Source: Myotis daubentonii
Taxonomy: Eukaryota; Chordata; Mammalia; Chiroptera; Vespertilionidae
Length of the DNA stretch: 64,000 nt
Assembly: GCF_963259705.1 (NCBI RefSeq)
Contig: NC_081842.1
Coordinates: 35,243,796 to 35,307,795 of the forward strand
Direction of reading: 5' to 3'
Position numbers and translations under genes: made by a program. Below the pieces are notes generated by a model that made no database searches, was not told the DNA's origin, and saw nothing but the letters and a program-made list of their open reading frames with translations. Position 1 is the stretch's first letter, and the number at the start of each line of letters is the position of its first letter. Positions 32,895-44,371 of the stretch are shown here, piece after piece.

Positions 32895-34295
32895 TTCCTT
32901 TGCCTTTATTCTTTTTTTTAATTTTATTTTCTTTATTGACTAAGGTATTACATATGTTTCCTTATCCCCCACTTGCCCCCACCGCCCCACTCATGCCCTC
33001 ACCCCCCTGGTGTCTGTGTCCATTGCTAAGGCTTATATGCATGCATACAAGTCCTTTGGTTGATCTCTCCGACTTAACCCCACCCTCGCCTACCTTCCCT
33101 CTGAGGTTTGACAGTCTGATCCATGCTTCTCTGTCTCTGGATCTGTTTTTGTTCATCAGTTTATGTTGTTCATTATATTCCACAAATGAGGGAGATCATG
33201 TGATATTTATCTTTCTCCGACTGACTTATTTCACTTAGCATAACCCTCTCCAGTTCCATGCTGTTGCAAATGGTAGGAGTTCCTTCCTATTTATAGCAAT
33301 GTAGTGTTCCACTGTATAGATGTACCACAGTTTTTTAATCCACTCATCTGCTGATGGGTACTTAGGCTGTTTCCAAATCTTAGCTATGGTAAATTGAGGT
33401 GCTATGAACATAGGGGGGCATGTTCAACCTTTCTGATTGGTGCTTCCAATTTCTTGGGTTATATTCCTAGAAGTGGGATCACTGGGTCTAATGGCAGTTA
33501 CATTTTTAGTTTTTTGAGGAAACTCCATACTGTTCTCCACAGTGGCTGTACCAGTCTGCATTCCCACCAGCAGTGCACGAGGGTTCCTTTTCCTTCACAT
33601 CCTTGCCAACACGTGTCTTTTGTTGATTTACTGATCATAGCCATTCTGACAGGTGTGAGATAGTACCTCACTGACATTTTGATTTGCATCTCTCAGATGA
33701 CTGGTGACTTTGAGCATGTTTTCATATGTCTCTTGCTTTCTGTATGTCCTCTTTCGAAAAGTACCTATTTAGGTCCATTGCCCATTTTCTGATTGGGTTG
33801 TTTATATTCCCTTTTTTAAGTTGTATGAGTTCCCTGTAAATGTTGGAGATTAAACCCTTATCAGAGATAACATTGGCAAATATGTTCTCCCATGTAGTGG
33901 GCTTTCTTGTTGTTTTGTTGATGGTTTCTTTTGCTGTGCAGAAGTTTTTTTTTTATTTTGATGTAGTCCCATTTTGTTTATTTTTTCTTTAGTTTCCATT
34001 GCCCTAGGAGCTGTATCAGTGAAGATATTGCTTTGCTATCTGTCTGAGATTTTGCTGCCTGTGGATTCCTCTAAGATTGTTATGGTTTCCCATCTTACAT
34101 TTAAGTACTTTATCCATTTTGAATTTATTTTTGTGTATGATGTATGTTGGTGGTCTAGTTTCATTTTTTGCTTGTATCTGTCCAATAAATGTATTCAAGA
34201 GACTGTCTTGACTCCATTGTATGCTCCTGCCTCCTTTGTCAAATTGAGGATAGTGGTTTGGGTCGATTTCTGGGTTCTCTATTCTATTCCATTGC
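32895..34295 (-). mobile_element. L1 3' part (3'UTR + ORF2 C-terminus), minus strand
   Basis: The antisense 3'UTR is at 32905-33170. ORF2 minus frames at 33498-33689 ([44 protein letters not shown]) and 34016-34198 ([19 protein letters not shown]) follow. It is similar in extent to the 7.2-9.1 kb copy, has frameshifts, and ends at GTCGATTTCTGGGTTCTCTATTC. Confidence 0.92.
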
Positions 34296-34698
34296 TGAGA
34301 ACAGCTTTTAACTTTTGTTTTCCCTGGTTCTTTCTAATACATGATTTGGCCTATGGTTTAGTTTGTTCCTTACCACTAAATGTTCATTGTTTTTAGAGCA
34401 TCCATTAGGTTTGAAATTCCCCACACTCTGATCAAAACAAACTCAATTTCCTTGGCAAAACTTCAGATTTCTCCGTAACTATGGTCTACCACTCACACCA
34501 GGCAAAATCTCAGAACAACTGCTCAAGAACTAAGAGCCAGTATAGTGGCCTGCTCCTCTTGGTGTGTTATTCCTGCTTTACAAACAGGGTGTCGTCTGGG
34601 ATAGTAGCCTTTGATCTTGTCTTACCTTTGCCAGCATAGAACATCACCCTCCACGTGAGCCGGATCAAGGGCAATTGGGTTACAGTGGTCTTGGCCTG
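34296..34698. other. Unassigned sequence downstream of the ORF
   Basis: No repeat recognised. It might be the 3' part of whatever carries the 180-codon minus frame (34699-35241), since read on the minus strand it stays moderately GC-rich and has an open stretch VTQLPLIRLTWRVMFYAGKG just after the stop (about 34600-34690). Confidence 0.3.
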
Positions 34699-35241
34699 TC
34701 ATAAATACTCTGTGTTATGAATGGGGACTGTGTGGAGAAGGTGAATCCATGCCTTCTTAGCTATACTTGCTGGGAATTTAGTCTCTACAATGCAGGCCAG
34801 GAGGATGGTGATGAATGCTGGTGACCTGGTCTTCCTGTAGACATATGATGATAGCCTTTGGATGAGAGAGGGAGAGGGAGCCTTGTATTTCTTGTCCCCA
34901 TCCACTTTGAGTGGAGCTTCCATCACACTGAGCTGGGGAGAGGGAAGGGAGAGAGCAGGGTGTTGCTTAAGTGCAACAGACTCTTGCTGTCTGTACAGAG
35001 ATTTAGTAGATTTTCCTTTAAATTTTTTGTGTTTTTTTCTGTGTACCCTTAGTAAAATTTTCATGAAGCTTTTAAATGATTGTGTTTTATAATTTTCACC
35101 TCTTGTGGCTGTCTTGCTGGAGTGAGGCTTGGAAAGCTCCTCATGCTGCCATTCTGGAAGTTTCCCGTTACCTATGTCTTCTAGCATAGGATGCCATGTA
35201 AAAATCACTGAGGTGCTAAGGGTATCATGAACAGAAAACAT
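34699..35241 (-). pseudogene. Unidentified 180-codon ORF, probably a decayed gene copy or repeat
   Basis: The longest frame outside transposase and L1 genes. Residues 1-60 are hydrophilic (LPEWQHEELSKPHSSKTATR). A Lys-rich stretch (KKHKKFKGKSTK) falls at about 68-80, then a Pro/Ser stretch, and a C-terminal part SLIQRLSSYVYRKTRSPAFI with TILLACIVETKFPASIAKKA that looks weakly like a hydrophobic helix. I do not recognise it. No promoter, splice site or polyadenylation tail stands out. It may be a processed pseudogene, part of an LTR-type element or chance. Confidence 0.3.
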
Positions 35242-35274
35242 TTGGGAGACTTTATACTAGCACAAATAACTAAA

Positions 35275-35402
35275 TTTAACTGTGTCCCAAAATTTACATC
35301 TTCAAAATAGAGATAATAACATATACATCAAACAATTGTTTTAGGATTAAATGAAATACATCTATAAACATTCTTGACACATAAGAAACCAATAACAAAT
35401 TT
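35275..35402 (+). mobile_element. MIR SINE fragment, plus strand
   Basis: TTTACATCTTCAAAATAGAGATAATAAC..., TTTTAGGATTAAATGAAATACATC, TATAAACATTCTTGACACATAAG matches the MIR 3' half. Confidence 0.6.
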
Positions 35403-35426
35403 GACTATTTTTTTATTTATATCTTA

Positions 35427-35860
35427 CTAGAGACCCGGTACATGAAATTTGTGCATGGGGGGGTCCCCTCAGCCCAGCCTGCACCCTCTCCAATCCAGAA
35501 CCTCTCAGGGGGTGTCCGACTGTCGGTTTATGCCCGATCCCACAGATCAGGCATAAACCAGCAGTCGGACATCCCTCTCACAACCTGGGACTGCTGGCTC
35601 CTAACTGCTCACCTGCCTGTCTGCCTGATTGCCCTAACTGCTCCACCTGGCCAGCCTGATCACCTCTAACTGCCTCTGCCTGCTGGCCCGATCACCCCTA
35701 ACTTCCTCTCTGTCGGCCTGGTCACCCCCAACTGCTCCCCCCCCACCAGTCTGGTTGCCCCATGCATCCTGCTGGCCTTGTCGTCCTACGCAGCCTGCTG
35801 TTTGGTTGTTACTGTGACGGCATCCCGGACAATTTGCATATTCTCTATTATTAGTATAGA
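35427..35860 (-). mobile_element. Non-autonomous Helitron, minus strand
   Basis: A|CTAGAGACCCGGTACATGAAATTTGTGCATG, then TCCAATCCAGAACCTCTCAGGGGGTGTCC, the palindromic pair CCGATCCCACAGATCAGGC, several CCTGATCACC/CCCCTAACT units, and the end AATTTGCATATTCTCTATTATTAGTATAGA|T. Same subfamily as 3784-4279 and 12311-12700. Confidence 0.92.
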
Positions 35861-37314
35861 TATGTTTCTTATAAGTATACTCTATTTTAAAATGATATGT
35901 AAAATACTGTAATTATTATTATAGCTTATATATATTATAGCTTATATATATATTATTATAGCTTATATATATACACACACACACCCATTTTGTTCCTTAA
36001 TTCAATCTGATGGGGAGTTACTGATATACAGTATCCTGTTTCTAGAGACACAAGTGAACTCATGCTTTTCATGAAATTTATCAAGTAGATTGTAAGTAGA
36101 AACCAGTAAAATACATGAAAACCAATAGCTCTGAATCCCTTTAAGTCTGTAATCAAAGTAAGAGCCTCATTTTATGATATCTCTTGGGCATTAAGACCCC
36201 ATAGGAAATAATGGCCCAGTATGGCCCTTGAGACCTTCGGGTCTTCACATCTGGTCATTCTCACCAGGATTTTCTTGGCCTTGATATTATTGCCTAATGT
36301 GGGTACATTTAGAACCGAAAGCCAAAACCCATGCAGCTTGAATATATGAAAGCTTGTTGATTTACTGCTTTTCAGCTTCTTAATTTATGTCAAATTTTCA
36401 AATATTTTTACTTAGTAGAAGAAGTCTATAGGGTCCTGAGTCTTTCTTAAAATACATTTTGTCTGGAAGCTCCAAGAATATTTTCTTAAATATTCTTTAA
36501 AAATTAATTGTTCCTCTTTTAGTCCTTATTTCACTACTAAGATATGTTCCAACTCTAGTATTCAGAATTTATATCCAGAAAAACTAATGCAACTTATATT
36601 TCTTACTGGCAAAAGTATAGATAAACAATGCAATTGAGATTATGTTGGAAAGGTAAATTTGACATGATGTCTTCGAATTGCCTTTTAGTACTATAAACAT
36701 AAATAGTTCCTATTTAAAATTAGGGAGTGAAATTGAAGCAGTAAGATCTCCCTCTCCTAGTCAGGAATCATTTAGCTAAAGAAAGAGGAACCCACATCCA
36801 CTCAAAGTAACTACACAAAAAGGGGCTCATTATAAGGGTCCTAAGAATAGCATAGAATCCACTTGCTAGTAACATCATTGGGCCTCACGGGGTCTGGAAA
36901 ACTATAGTTTCTTCTCTCTGTCTTTAGGGACATGTATCTCTCTCTCTCTCTCTTTGCACATTTCTTCCATTAAGGTCTGCAAACTAGTTCTCTTTGCAGG
37001 GCCCTCAGTTTGTGTTTCCTTATAAATTTAGTCCATATATGGCTTTATATTTTCCAAGCGCCAGCTTGGAACCCCTTTTGCTGTACATTTTCCCATCTCT
37101 TCTCCATCACTCCTTGACTCAGAATAGGTGACCTAATTCCAAATTCCAGGTAGAGAAAATATAATTGACTGAATTTGTATAAGTTGTCTGCTCTTGGTCT
37201 AATTACTATGACTGAAAGGATGAAGTCTGTGTTATATTGGGCTGTTCTTATGCAAGTTACAGGTAGAACTGGTTCACTAAGAGAAGAAAAGGCATCTTTG
37301 CAGGTCAATTATGT
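35861..37314. other. Unique-looking sequence
   Basis: 1.45 kb. (TA)n/(AC)n at 35920-35985 and (CT)n at 36941-36953. The 87-codon minus frame at 37045-37308 has no recognised domain. Confidence 0.45.
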
Positions 37315-37412
37315 GCTGTAGTAAACTCCTTAAGGGGAGATATCATGTCCTATTAATTTCTTTCCCCAGCAACTTGAACAGTTTTAAAATGAATATTGAA
37401 TAAAATAATTTA
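37315..37412 (+). mobile_element. L2-like LINE 3' end
   Basis: TAAACTCCTTAAGGGGAGATATCATGTCCTATTAATTTC and CCCCAGCAACTTGAACAG..., TGAATATTGAATAAA match the L2 tail (ctccttgagggcagggaccatgtc...ccccagcgcctagcac...aataaat). Confidence 0.65.
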
Positions 37413-37492
37413 CTTCATTACAAGGTCAATTTGCATTTCTGCCTCAAGGAGACATTGATGTTGACACAAATTAAAATATCCCAGTCCCTTTG

Positions 37493-37530
<38 letters not shown>

Positions 37531-37807
37531 TATTATTAAGGTAATTTAGATATTTTCCATACCTGGGAATGGAGCAATAATGACAGTGCCTCCATACCTA
37601 TCCATTCTTATAGACCAGTGATTTCCACACTAGTTTTACTAGTGCATGTATACTAAAGTGTTACATAAAACACAAATATATAAAAATGGAATGTATGGTT
37701 AAAGCAGGTGTGAAAAGCCAAGCTCAGTCAATTAACATTCCTGCTCTGTTCATCCTCCCAAAGGCTCTCTCCCAGCCCTAAGGGCACTCTTGTAGGGCCC
37801 CCAGGGA
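37413..37807. other. Sequence with CT/GT microsatellite
   Basis: (TC)n(TG)n at 37493-37531. The rest is unrecognised. Confidence 0.5.
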
Positions 37808-37909
37808 CCCAGAGACTATGATTTTTAAACAACAGCTTTAAGATAAAAAGCAAGAAACCCCAGAGACTATGATTTTTAAACAACAGCTTTAAGATAAAAA
37901 GCAAGAAAC
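37808..37909. repeat. 51-bp perfect tandem duplication
   Basis: Two adjacent units (37808-37858 and 37859-37909), each CCCAGAGACTATGATTTTTA...GCAAGAAAC, identical base for base as far as I can see. A recent local duplication. Confidence 0.95.
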
Positions 37910-37959
37910 TTTTATGTAACTGCTAATTTTTTAAATACATGTATACTTTTATTTATACA

Positions 37960-39001
37960 CTAGTGGCCAGGTGTATGGATTCATGCACATTGAAAAGAAA
38001 TTAATTAGAAGAAATATTTTAATATTGCTATTTGCCCTTTCTCTATAATAGAAGTACCAGAGACAAAAGGAAATTAGTAAAATGTATATGAAAATAATAT
38101 ATAAATTGATTAATAAACAATAACAACATGATATAACAACAAAAAAGACATTATATAAAAACAAGAAAACCATGATAGAAAAGCAACATTGATAAAAACA
38201 ATGACTGATAAATTGATTAAACTTATTCTAATATCTCCCTGTATACCACATTAAGAGTAAAAACACTTTCAGAGTGATTGACTAATTTCCTTTGTGATGA
38301 AGTATTTACAACTTTAACTATAATGTCACATGCTATTTGAACTTGAGAGAAACAACATGTAATTGACAATGTCTGAAAACGGGTTCAGGTAGGAATATTC
38401 CTACTCTGTCTAGAGTTTGTTCTTGTTATTTATTGATAGTCATCACAAATGCTGGCATCACGGGAAACTGTCTTCGAATTAATTTAAATGGGAGTCCAGT
38501 GTCAGACGGGGACAAATAAATTTTAGGAACCAGAACAACCTCTCCTTCTGGAGATTCTGTTAATACTTCAACTTCGATTGTGTTAGGTCATAATCTTTTG
38601 ATAATAAATCTAGTACCATTACAAAGACCCCATTTACTATTAAGATTTCTCAGTAGCATGATGACTGCACCTACTTTCAATTTTAATTTATGACACGGCA
38701 TTCCCGAAGGAGTAATACTATTAAGAAATTCTATGGGAAAATTTTCCTTTTCGGCATCATCTCTTGAATGGATGGAATCATCACTCAAATGGTACATTGT
38801 ACCAATAGTTGGTCTTCAGACGTATTCTGTCAATGACGACGCTTTCTTTCAGCTTCATAATGTCAACAAAAACAACCAAACTCGTGATCAATGTTTATTT
38901 TTAAATTGCCAGTGTGTGTCATATGTACCGGCCAGTTAGTCAGTCGGATGGTCGGATGTACGTGTGGTCGGGTCGGTCACTTAGCCTTTTATATATATAG
39001 A
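37960..39001 (-). mobile_element. Helitron carrying a helicase remnant (internally deleted autonomous type), minus strand
   Basis: The 3' end is A|CTAGTGGCCAGGTGTATGGATTCATGCAC and the 5' end complement is GGTCACTTAGCCTTTTATATATATAGA|T. It is 1,042 bp long. Unlike the other copies it holds Helitron coding DNA (38223-38797) plus about 200 bp of 5' region. The Rep domain and most of the helicase are gone, so it cannot move on its own. Confidence 0.93.
38223..38797 (-). pseudogene. Helitron RepHel protein, C-terminal helicase remnant
   Basis: The intact protein nicks and unwinds DNA during rolling-circle transposition (HUH Rep nuclease plus Pif1-like helicase). Here only the last roughly 190 codons remain. 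The frame 38797-38588 reads LSDDSIHSRDDAEKENFPIE, LNSITPSGMPCHKLKLKVGA, IMLLRNLNSKWGLCNGTR, then a stop at 38588-38590. The same frame goes on to SPSDTGLPFKLIRRQFPVMP, TINK-stop-QEQTLDRV (a Pif1-family helicase motif) and GIFLPEPVF. A frameshift near 38345 is followed by VKVVNTSSQRKLVNHSESVF and REILE with a natural-looking stop at 38223-38225. It matches what I know of the bat HeliBat/Helraiser C-terminus. Two stops and one frameshift make it dead. Confidence 0.93.
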
Positions 39002-39660
39002 TGAGAATGCTATGCAAAAAGTTTTATGAAGATATAGGAAATGGGTTGATTGTCATTATGTTCCCGTTGCTGAAAGTTTCTCAGAGGCAAAATTCAAGGG
39101 CAGAAATTCTTTTGTTCAATGAACTGTTCCTGAGCATATATGCTACACTTTGTACTTGACATAAAATTATGAATGAAGGAACCTCTGTTTTCAAGACATA
39201 ATTGTATCCAATGAGAACACTTTTTTTATTTCTTTGTACTTAAGATAAAATAGACAGCATACTTAGAACCATCAGTGGAAAGGAAGTAGCAAATATTTCA
39301 GTGCACAGAATAAGCACGGTAGTCCCGTGGTTTTGTTTGTTTGTTTGTTTCACTCGCCTCTTTTTCCTGAACGGTGCACATAAGATCATTATTGGTATAG
39401 CCACTACATCTTTTGGTTTGTGTGGTGATTTTTATTTCTCTGCCAATCCTCAATATGACTTGAAATATTGATTTTCCAAAATGACAAAATGTTTGAAAAA
39501 TTTTTTAATTTACATCTTGAGGTTAGTGTAGCAGTGTTGTATTGAAATGAAAAAAATTGATTATATTGAAAAAGTATAGGTTATTTTTTGCTTGAGAGAA
39601 AAAATGTTGAAATAGCAAACTTTTATAAGCAAATGAGTGTGTCTAATCCTAATGTACCTT
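39002..39660. other. Unique-looking sequence
   Basis: AT-rich, with (GTTT)n at 39333-39350. No gene or repeat recognised. Confidence 0.45.
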
Positions 39661-39785
39661 CATAGAACTGTAGACATTAGAACTGAAAGGGAACTTACAA
39701 TTTATTGCAGGCCCTGTGATTGCCAAACAAGTATCTATCCCTAGGGTTCCTAATAAGAAACACTGGTTTAACAAATCCTTCTGAT
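39661..39785. mobile_element. Possible MIR/L2-type remnant
   Basis: CATAGAACTGTAGACATTAGAACTGAAAGGGAACTTACAATTTATTG resembles the 'tagaatgttagagctggaagggacctta' motif of an old mammalian repeat. Very weak. Confidence 0.3.
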
Positions 39786-39816
39786 CATGTTGCCCTTTTT
39801 GTCAAATTACTTTTTT

Positions 39817-40019
39817 AAAAACGTATTTTTACTGATTTCAGAGAGGAAGAGAAAGATAGACACATCAATGATGAGAGAGAATTATTGATTGGCTGCCTCC
39901 TGCACACACCACACTGGGGATCGAGCCCACAACCTGGGCATGTGCCCTGACCAGGAATTGAACCATGACCTTCTGGTTCATAAGTTGACACTCAACCACT
40001 GAGCCATGACAGCTAGGCT
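39817..40019 (-). mobile_element. VES SINE, minus strand
   Basis: TATTTTTACTGATTTCAGAG, CATCAATGATGAGAGAGAATTATTGATTGGCTGCC, GGGATCGAGCCCACAACCTGGGCATGTGCCCTGACCAGG and CAACCACTGAGCCATGACAGCTAGGCT. Confidence 0.92.
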
Positions 40020-41805
40020 GTCCAGTCACTTTTAATTAATATAATGTGTGACCCAGTTCTGGATAGTGAGATGCAAGGAGGAGTATCCTAGAGGGAGAGT
40101 ATGATGAGAGACTTCAGGGAAATAATTTTTCTGGCATAAAATAGCCATATATGACTTGCTATTTACCTAAGCCTATGTAATTTTTGGAGCTGTGGCAACA
40201 ATCTTGCAACGGAGAAGACAAAAAGCCACTCACTAACTTTGAAAGAGTAGACATCTGGGTGTCTGCTGATCTGCATGACATTTCCAGTTGTATGAGTACT
40301 AGACTTCTTATTATGTGGGTGTGTGTGTGTGGGGGGGGGGAATAAACCCTTGGTTAAGCTATTATTAGCTGGATGTGTTTTTTATACCTACAGCTGAAAA
40401 CACTCATGACAGATACAGCTATCACTTAGCAGACACATGATCTTTGCCCCTCCTACAATCCCTTTATTTTATCTTTGAAAAAAAAAATCGGGTCAGGCAG
40501 GTATAGTTTACCTGAAAAAATTTTCATAGTTACTTCATGGCAGGCTTGAAGTTCAACCATTTTTTCCTTCAGTACTAATCTGCATTTCTAAAAGTATGGT
40601 ATGTGAGGTCCCCCCTGCCCATTTTCTTGAGAAAGAAAGTTTATTGTATAATTGATTGCATTTGAAGTCTACATATACCTGATGAAAATTAATAAACATA
40701 CCATGCCATTAAGAATATTTTGAGTGTGTTTTAAAATTAAAACTTTTACAGAGTTCACCCCCTGACTTATGAGGCTAAGACAGTCTTTCTTAGCAAGTAT
40801 TGCTAAATTTTCCTTCAGCAGATACAACAGAATTCAAAGCAGCTGGCTTTCAGAAAAGAAAAAAAGTCTTCTAATAAAGCAGACTCTTACAAAATGAAAA
40901 GTATAAAATATTTTGCAATGTAAAAGCAATGATCATTTGTCAGTTGTCTACCAGATACATAATTGAACAAAATTCTAAAATAGTTTGATGATTATCAACT
41001 TCTAGGTGATAAGAAAACTATTATTTTACTATGTAATACTTAAAAATGTATCCTTCCAGAGCAGTCATTGGATCTGTGAGGAGATAGGACAAAGAGAAAA
41101 ATCAGAATATAATCTTCTGTTAGAAAGATGAGTAAACAAGCAAGCACTTATATAGAGATTTTAAATGTGTGTGCAACATAGAAGATACAATCACTTAAAA
41201 TCTTTTCTGTGCCTGGAATTCTGTTGAAAAGTAAAATATCATTTTCGCAGAAGTATAATATCCATTAGAAGATCTGATAGAGATGAATTTGAAGGCTTCT
41301 AATAAGTCACTTTATCAGATTCCTGAAAGGTTCAAGCATGCCTCTTTTTTCACACCCACTAAACAGAATTAATGATAGCAAATTACAAGAGTAAGTTGAA
41401 GCTGACTAGGTAGTGAGTCTTTATATAACTAATTCAGAAAGGAAATCATGCAATTTTAGAAGTATAGATGATATTAAGGATTATTTATCATATTTAAATA
41501 GGTTCAAGTACTTATTTAAATACAAACAATATATCATGGACCCCTGAGGTTCACTTACATTATTCTTACTAAAAATGACTTAAATATGTATAAACTTGAA
41601 ATTATGTCTACATTTTTGTAAGCTTACAGCTTTTCTATAATCATAATAATATAAACAGAAGTCTCAACAAATGTAAGCCAATAACATTAAAATTAAATTT
41701 ATTTCACATGATGTATAACATTTCATGAAAAGAAATGATTAATATTAAATTTAATCCTAAAAAAATAAAGTCTCAGAAAGGGTTCTTAATAAAATTTACT
41801 TTTAT
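40020..41805. other. Unique-looking sequence
   Basis: 1.8 kb. G-run at 40331-40340, GT run at 40318-40330. No repeat family or coding frame recognised. Confidence 0.45.
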
Positions 41806-42032
41806 TTATTTATTTTTTTAATATATATTTGATTGATTTTTTACAGAGAGCAAGGGAGAGGAATAGAGAGTTAGAAACATTGATGAGAGAGAAACACCGA
41901 TCAGCTGCCTCTTGCACACCCCCCACTGGGGATGTGCCCGCAACTAAGGTACATGCCCTTGACCGGAATCGAACCCGGGACCCTTGAGTCTGCAGGCCAA
42001 TGCTCTATCCACTGAGCCAAACCAGTCAGGAC
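41806..42032 (-). mobile_element. VES SINE, minus strand
   Basis: ATATATTTGATTGATTTTTTACAGAG, GATGAGAGAGAAACACCGATCAGCTGCC, ACCGGAATCGAACCCGGGACCC and CACTGAGCCAAACCAGTCAGG. Likely target copies are AAAATTTACTTTTAT (41791-41805) and AAAATCTACTTTTAT (about 42035-42049). Confidence 0.94.
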
Positions 42033-42129
42033 AAAAATCTACTTTTATATATTTTATCTCAAACAGCTTTGTTTGTAATCACATATTGGTGGTAAATGTT
42101 CATAGAGTTTATCTAACATACCTTTAATT

Positions 42130-42735
42130 TTACCTTAATCTTGGAAGAGAATTTTACTGCTTTGGTGATTCTAGATAGGTCAACATTTTCTCCCAGGATT
42201 TTAAAGGTATTATTCTACAGTCTGCAGACTTTCATAGTTCCCTTTGAGAAGTGTACTATCTAAAAATGGTACTACTGTATATCTGCGTTAATGTGTTAAA
42301 ATTATTTTTGACATTCTTTAATGCGTTAAAATTATTTTTTGACATTCTTTAGTTTTCTAATTGTGTCTCAGACTTATTTTTTATCATGTTTAGTAGCCAT
42401 GGTGATTCCTTTGCATATAAATTCATTTCCTTTTATCATTTTTGGAAAATTCAATGCTGAATAACTCTTTAAATGTTACCTTTCCTTCATAATCTTTCCC
42501 TGTGACCACACTTAGGTGAATATTAGCTTTTACATGTGACCTTTAAAACCGCTGAAACTCTCTAAATTCTTCATTACCTTTACCCTCTTTGATTCATAAT
42601 AGATTATTTATTATTGTCCTTTTCTAAACATTATATTCGGTTGAGCCTAAGCTAGTATTCAGCCATATATTTAATTTCTAAGATATAATTTGATATGCTT
42701 CAACTCTTTCTGGCAATTTTTGAAAAGAAAGTGTT
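42130..42735 (-). mobile_element. Very old L1/HAL1-like fragment, minus strand
   Basis: GGATTTTAAAGGTATTATTCTACAGTCTGCAGACTTTCATAG, TTCAATGCTGAATAACTCTTTAAATG, TTCAACTCTTTCTGGCAATTTTTG recall antisense L1 ORF1 (HAL1-type) text. No protein trace remains. Contains a 30-bp tandem duplication at 42290-42350. Confidence 0.4.
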
Positions 42736-43528
42736 GATTTGTTCTTTTTTAAGTTGCCATAAGATATTTCTGTAAATATGTCACACAGAGTTGTTCTATT
42801 GTGTCTAGCTGTGAATTCTAATTTATAATTTCCTTCCTAGTGTAAAATTTTTTGTTGTTGTTTCTGCCAAATATTGTTCATAGGCATTTGTTTTTAGTGT
42901 GTTTGTGAGCTTCATTTATACACTCAAATGTGACTAATCTATGGAAAAAATGAGGCCTTTCTTTAACATAGATGACACTTGATTCTGTGAAGAATTTGGG
43001 GGAGTTGTTGACCTTAGGAGAACGTAGGTGTCCCCCGCCGAAGGGTCCCTAGTGGAATCTGGGGGTGTCAAGTAAATGCTTCCTCTTGAATAGTCATTGC
43101 TGATAGTACCCATATCAGGTCCCTCTTTTATCTTCCGGACTGCTCACTGTAACTGTTTACTTTGTTGTTGTTGTTGTGGCTATATGAAGTTTCTGTGACT
43201 TCTACTGAAACTTTAAATGTGACAAAAAGTATACTTGGTGCAAGATCTAGTTGTTTGGTTGTGAAAATGCCTCAAGTTGTCTAGTCCAAATGTCTCAAAA
43301 TGAAAGTTTCTTTGGTTAGAACATTTTTGATACAAAGTTTCTTTTTTAGCAAAAAAATAGATGACTATAGAAGTAAATTGGTAAAGACTTCAGTCTTTGA
43401 AGATAGCACCACTTTGAAAATAACTTGACTAAAATTTGATTGATTAAACTTTATATTCCTCATGGAATATGTTGACATCCAGTCGTTGTAATCTTAGATT
43501 CAATATATTTAATGGCCAAAGCTATTAT
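42736..43528. other. Unassigned sequence
   Basis: May continue the old LINE debris. No recognised gene. Confidence 0.35.
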
Positions 43529-43752
43529 ATTTTCTTTTTTAATATATTTTATTGATTTTTTTGCAGAGAGGAAGGGAGAGGGATACAGAATTAGAAACAT
43601 CGATGAGAGAGAAATATCAATCGGCTGCCTCCTGCACACTCCCTACTGGGCCCAATGTGCCAGCAACCAAGGTACATGCCCTTGACTGGAATTGAATCTG
43701 GAACCCTTCAGTCCACAGGCCGATGCTCTATCCACTGAGCCAGACAGGTCAG
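43529..43752 (-). mobile_element. VES SINE, minus strand
   Basis: TAATATATTTTATTGATTTTTTTGCAGAG, AACATCGATGAGAGAGAAATATCAATCGGCTGCC, CAACCAAGGTACATGCCC and ATCCACTGAGCCAGACAGGTCAGG. A 15-bp exact target duplication GGCCAAAGCTATTAT lies at 43514-43528 and 43753-43767. Confidence 0.95.
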
Positions 43753-43919
43753 GGCCAAAGCTATTATCTTAACATACTTCCTAAGCTAACCACCTAAAAT
43801 CAGTCCATTGGTTTCCATTGGACAGCCACGAGAAAGTAACCTACCTATTAGCCATCAGGCTCGTTTGCCGCACAGAAAACATGCTAAGTAATGACCCTTC
43901 ATTTATTTTTAAGATTTTT

Positions 43920-44200
43920 GTTGAATTCCTACCTATTTTTTCAGACATGCCCTAAGTTCTAGGGTTACAAAGACTAACAAAACGAAGTCCATTGCCACAG
44001 TGTATTGACATTGTAGTGATGACAGGACAAATAAAAAATAAGTGCAATGCAGAAAATGAAACAGAGTGATGTGATAAAAAATGACCGAGAAGGAGTATAA
44101 TTGACTGATTGGATTATGGCGATGACTTGCCTAGGAGGTAGGAGCTATGATGAAGACCTGGGGTGAGTATTTGTAACAGAGGCCTCAGTGCAATGGCCCT
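43920..44200 (+). mobile_element. Ancient LINE-like (L2/L3-type) fragment
   Basis: TTGAATTCCTACCTATTTTTTCAGACATGCCCTAAGTTCTAGGGTTACAAAGACTAACAAAACGAAGTCC and GTGATGTGATAAAAAATG..., GAAGACCTGGGGTGAG follow a common old mammalian LINE motif (cctactatgtgccaggcactgttctagg...gaacaaaac). Strongly diverged. Confidence 0.45.
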
Positions 44201-44291
44201 GAGGGAGAATGGAGCTTGGCATGAATCTAATGGCGAGGAATAAAAAGAATGTCAGTATGATCGCAGCAGGGTGACCCATTCTTAAAAGGAG

Positions 44292-44371
44292 AGTGCAGGA
44301 GGCAGCCAATCAATATTTCTCACACCCATGGTTCTCTCTCTCTAAAATCAATAAAAACCTATTTAAAAAAG
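44292..44371 (+). mobile_element. VES SINE tail, 5'-truncated
   Basis: GTGCAGGAGGCAGCCAATCAATATTTCTCACACC, CTCTCTCTCT, AAAATCAATAAAAACCTATTTAAAAAA. The tRNA-like head is missing. Confidence 0.85.
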
